Positions 63,534-64,000 of a stretch of 64,000 nucleotides of DNA are shown here, piece after piece; position 1 is the stretch's first letter, and each line of letters begins with the position of its first letter. The notes under the pieces were generated by a model. The model worked only from the letters and a program-made list of their open reading frames with translations, had not been told where the DNA came from and did not search any database. Position numbers and translations under genes: made by a program. Source of the stretch: Treponema bryantii (GTDB lineage: Bacteria; Spirochaetota; Spirochaetia; Treponematales; Treponemataceae); the NCBI RefSeq assembly GCF_900111035.1, contig NZ_FOFU01000006.1, forward strand, positions 116,680 to 180,679, in the 5' to 3' direction.

Positions 63534-63575
63534 AAAAAAGGCGAAATTCTTTTTTTGAATTTCGCCTTATATTTT
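63534..63575. terminator. Bidirectional terminator between the Ntn-hydrolase and LRR genes
   Basis: AAGGCGAAATTC and GAATTTCGCCTT form a perfect 12-base stem with a T7 loop and A/T-rich flanks on both sides. The stem repeats almost exactly the one at 62109-62138. Confidence 0.85.
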
Positions 63576-63587
63576 ATTTAATAAACT

Positions 63588-64000
63588 TTATTTATTCCAG
63601 GGCCAGAGCCAGTCCCAGTTCCAGAGCTTATTAAACCAAGATGAAAGACCTTCCGCAACATCATCCGATATCACTAACCAGTTTGTTGGAATACCATCCC
63701 ATCCTCTTGGCCATGTTGCATTTTTGGATTTAACAAAGATTCGATCAGAATCAATAGGGATATACGCCATCCAATTATATGTACATTTAGAGGCAGAAAG
63801 ATCTGTAGCAAGACATTTTATATATTTAAGTTTATTACAATTATAAAACATGCATAAGTAACATTCTGAAGTGAGAGTGAGTGCAGGAAGATCTGGGGCT
63901 TTTGTCAGAGATGTACAATTATAAAACATAGCTGAATAGCAGTTGTCTGCAAGTATTGTAGCAGGAAGTTCAGGAGCAGTAGTTAGTGAGGAACAACCAT
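63588..64000 (-). CDS. BspA-type leucine-rich repeat protein, N-terminus outside window
   Basis: The frame is open to the right edge, so the protein starts beyond 64000; the ATG at 63929 is internal. About 137 residues are visible. They contain repeats of 23-24 residues, for example MFYNCTSLTKAPDLPALTL preceded by a unit with SLTTAPELPATILADNCYSA and followed by MFYNCNKLKYI. This is the BspA/TpLRR pattern of Treponema surface proteins, which bind host or partner surfaces. After the last repeat comes a capping region (WPRGWDGIPTNWLV) and a tryptophan-rich tail, WFNKLWNWDWLWPWNK. Confidence 0.8.
   Translation of the reverse strand, partial: GCSSLTTAPELPATILADNCYSAMFYNCTSLTKAPDLPALTLTSECYLCMFYNCNKLKYIKCLATDLSASKCTYNWMAYIPIDSDRIFVKSKNATWPRGWDGIPTNWLVISDDVAEGLSSWFNKLWNWDWLWPWNK

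Noticed and set aside
1..64000. tRNA, rRNA, CRISPR array, transposase or prophage module
   Set aside because: None seen on either strand. The repeats found are short palindromic elements without spacer arrays or transposase genes.

Overview
The window looks like a stretch of a gut- or rumen-type spirochaete chromosome, probably Treponema or a close relative (inference). The reasons are an archaeal/spirochaete-type PheT, many lipoproteins with loose spirochaete-style lipoboxes, a BspA-type leucine-rich repeat protein, several c-di-GMP proteins and many secreted glycoside hydrolases, all in moderately AT-rich DNA. I see no tRNA, rRNA or CRISPR array. Genes run off both ends of the window.

Layout. 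1-3.4 kb: an amino-acid or amine operon (ornithine-cyclodeaminase-like protein, divergent PII-like protein, RidA-like protein, APC permease). 3.5-7.2 kb: NAD synthetase, a small membrane protein, and an ornithine/lysine-decarboxylase-type PLP enzyme. 7.2-27.4 kb: a strikingly AT-rich island with four co-directional genes. These are a small exported protein, a 2636-residue Ig-repeat/beta-helix surface protein, a 3467-residue RHS/YD-repeat protein whose unique C-terminal tail resembles a papain-like (C39-type) peptidase, and a lipoprotein. The island is preceded by a good promoter and a CRP-like palindrome, and followed by a structured dispersed repeat.

27.4-36.4 kb: two small membrane proteins, FtsK, a cytoplasmic GH10 enzyme divergent from an unrecognised TIM-barrel-like protein, a YczE-type membrane protein and a diguanylate cyclase. 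36.5-43.8 kb: three secreted lipoprotein enzymes, GH64 beta-1,3-glucanase, GH18 chitinase and a double-GH18 chitinase. Together they would attack fungal or other chitin/beta-1,3-glucan walls. The chitinase promoter is followed by a cluster of TGTACA palindromes. 43.9-52.5 kb: a membrane protein with a membrane-anchored LuxR regulator, PheT with an unusual C-terminal tRNA-binding domain, an HD-GYP phosphodiesterase divergent from a NusG-II/Gx pair (both with -10 boxes almost on their start codons), and an ABC exporter. 52.5-58.2 kb: a transglutaminase-like lipoprotein, a cupin protein, and an AmmeMemoRadiSam cluster coupled to an AraC regulator.

58.2-64 kb: a decayed ORF6N gene, palindromic repeats, CarB with a terminator-like hairpin in its leader, a lipoprotein Ntn-hydrolase and the end of a BspA-type LRR protein. 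The most unusual items are the RHS island, the three-hairpin dispersed repeat with compensatory changes, the PheT fusion and the TGTACA array.
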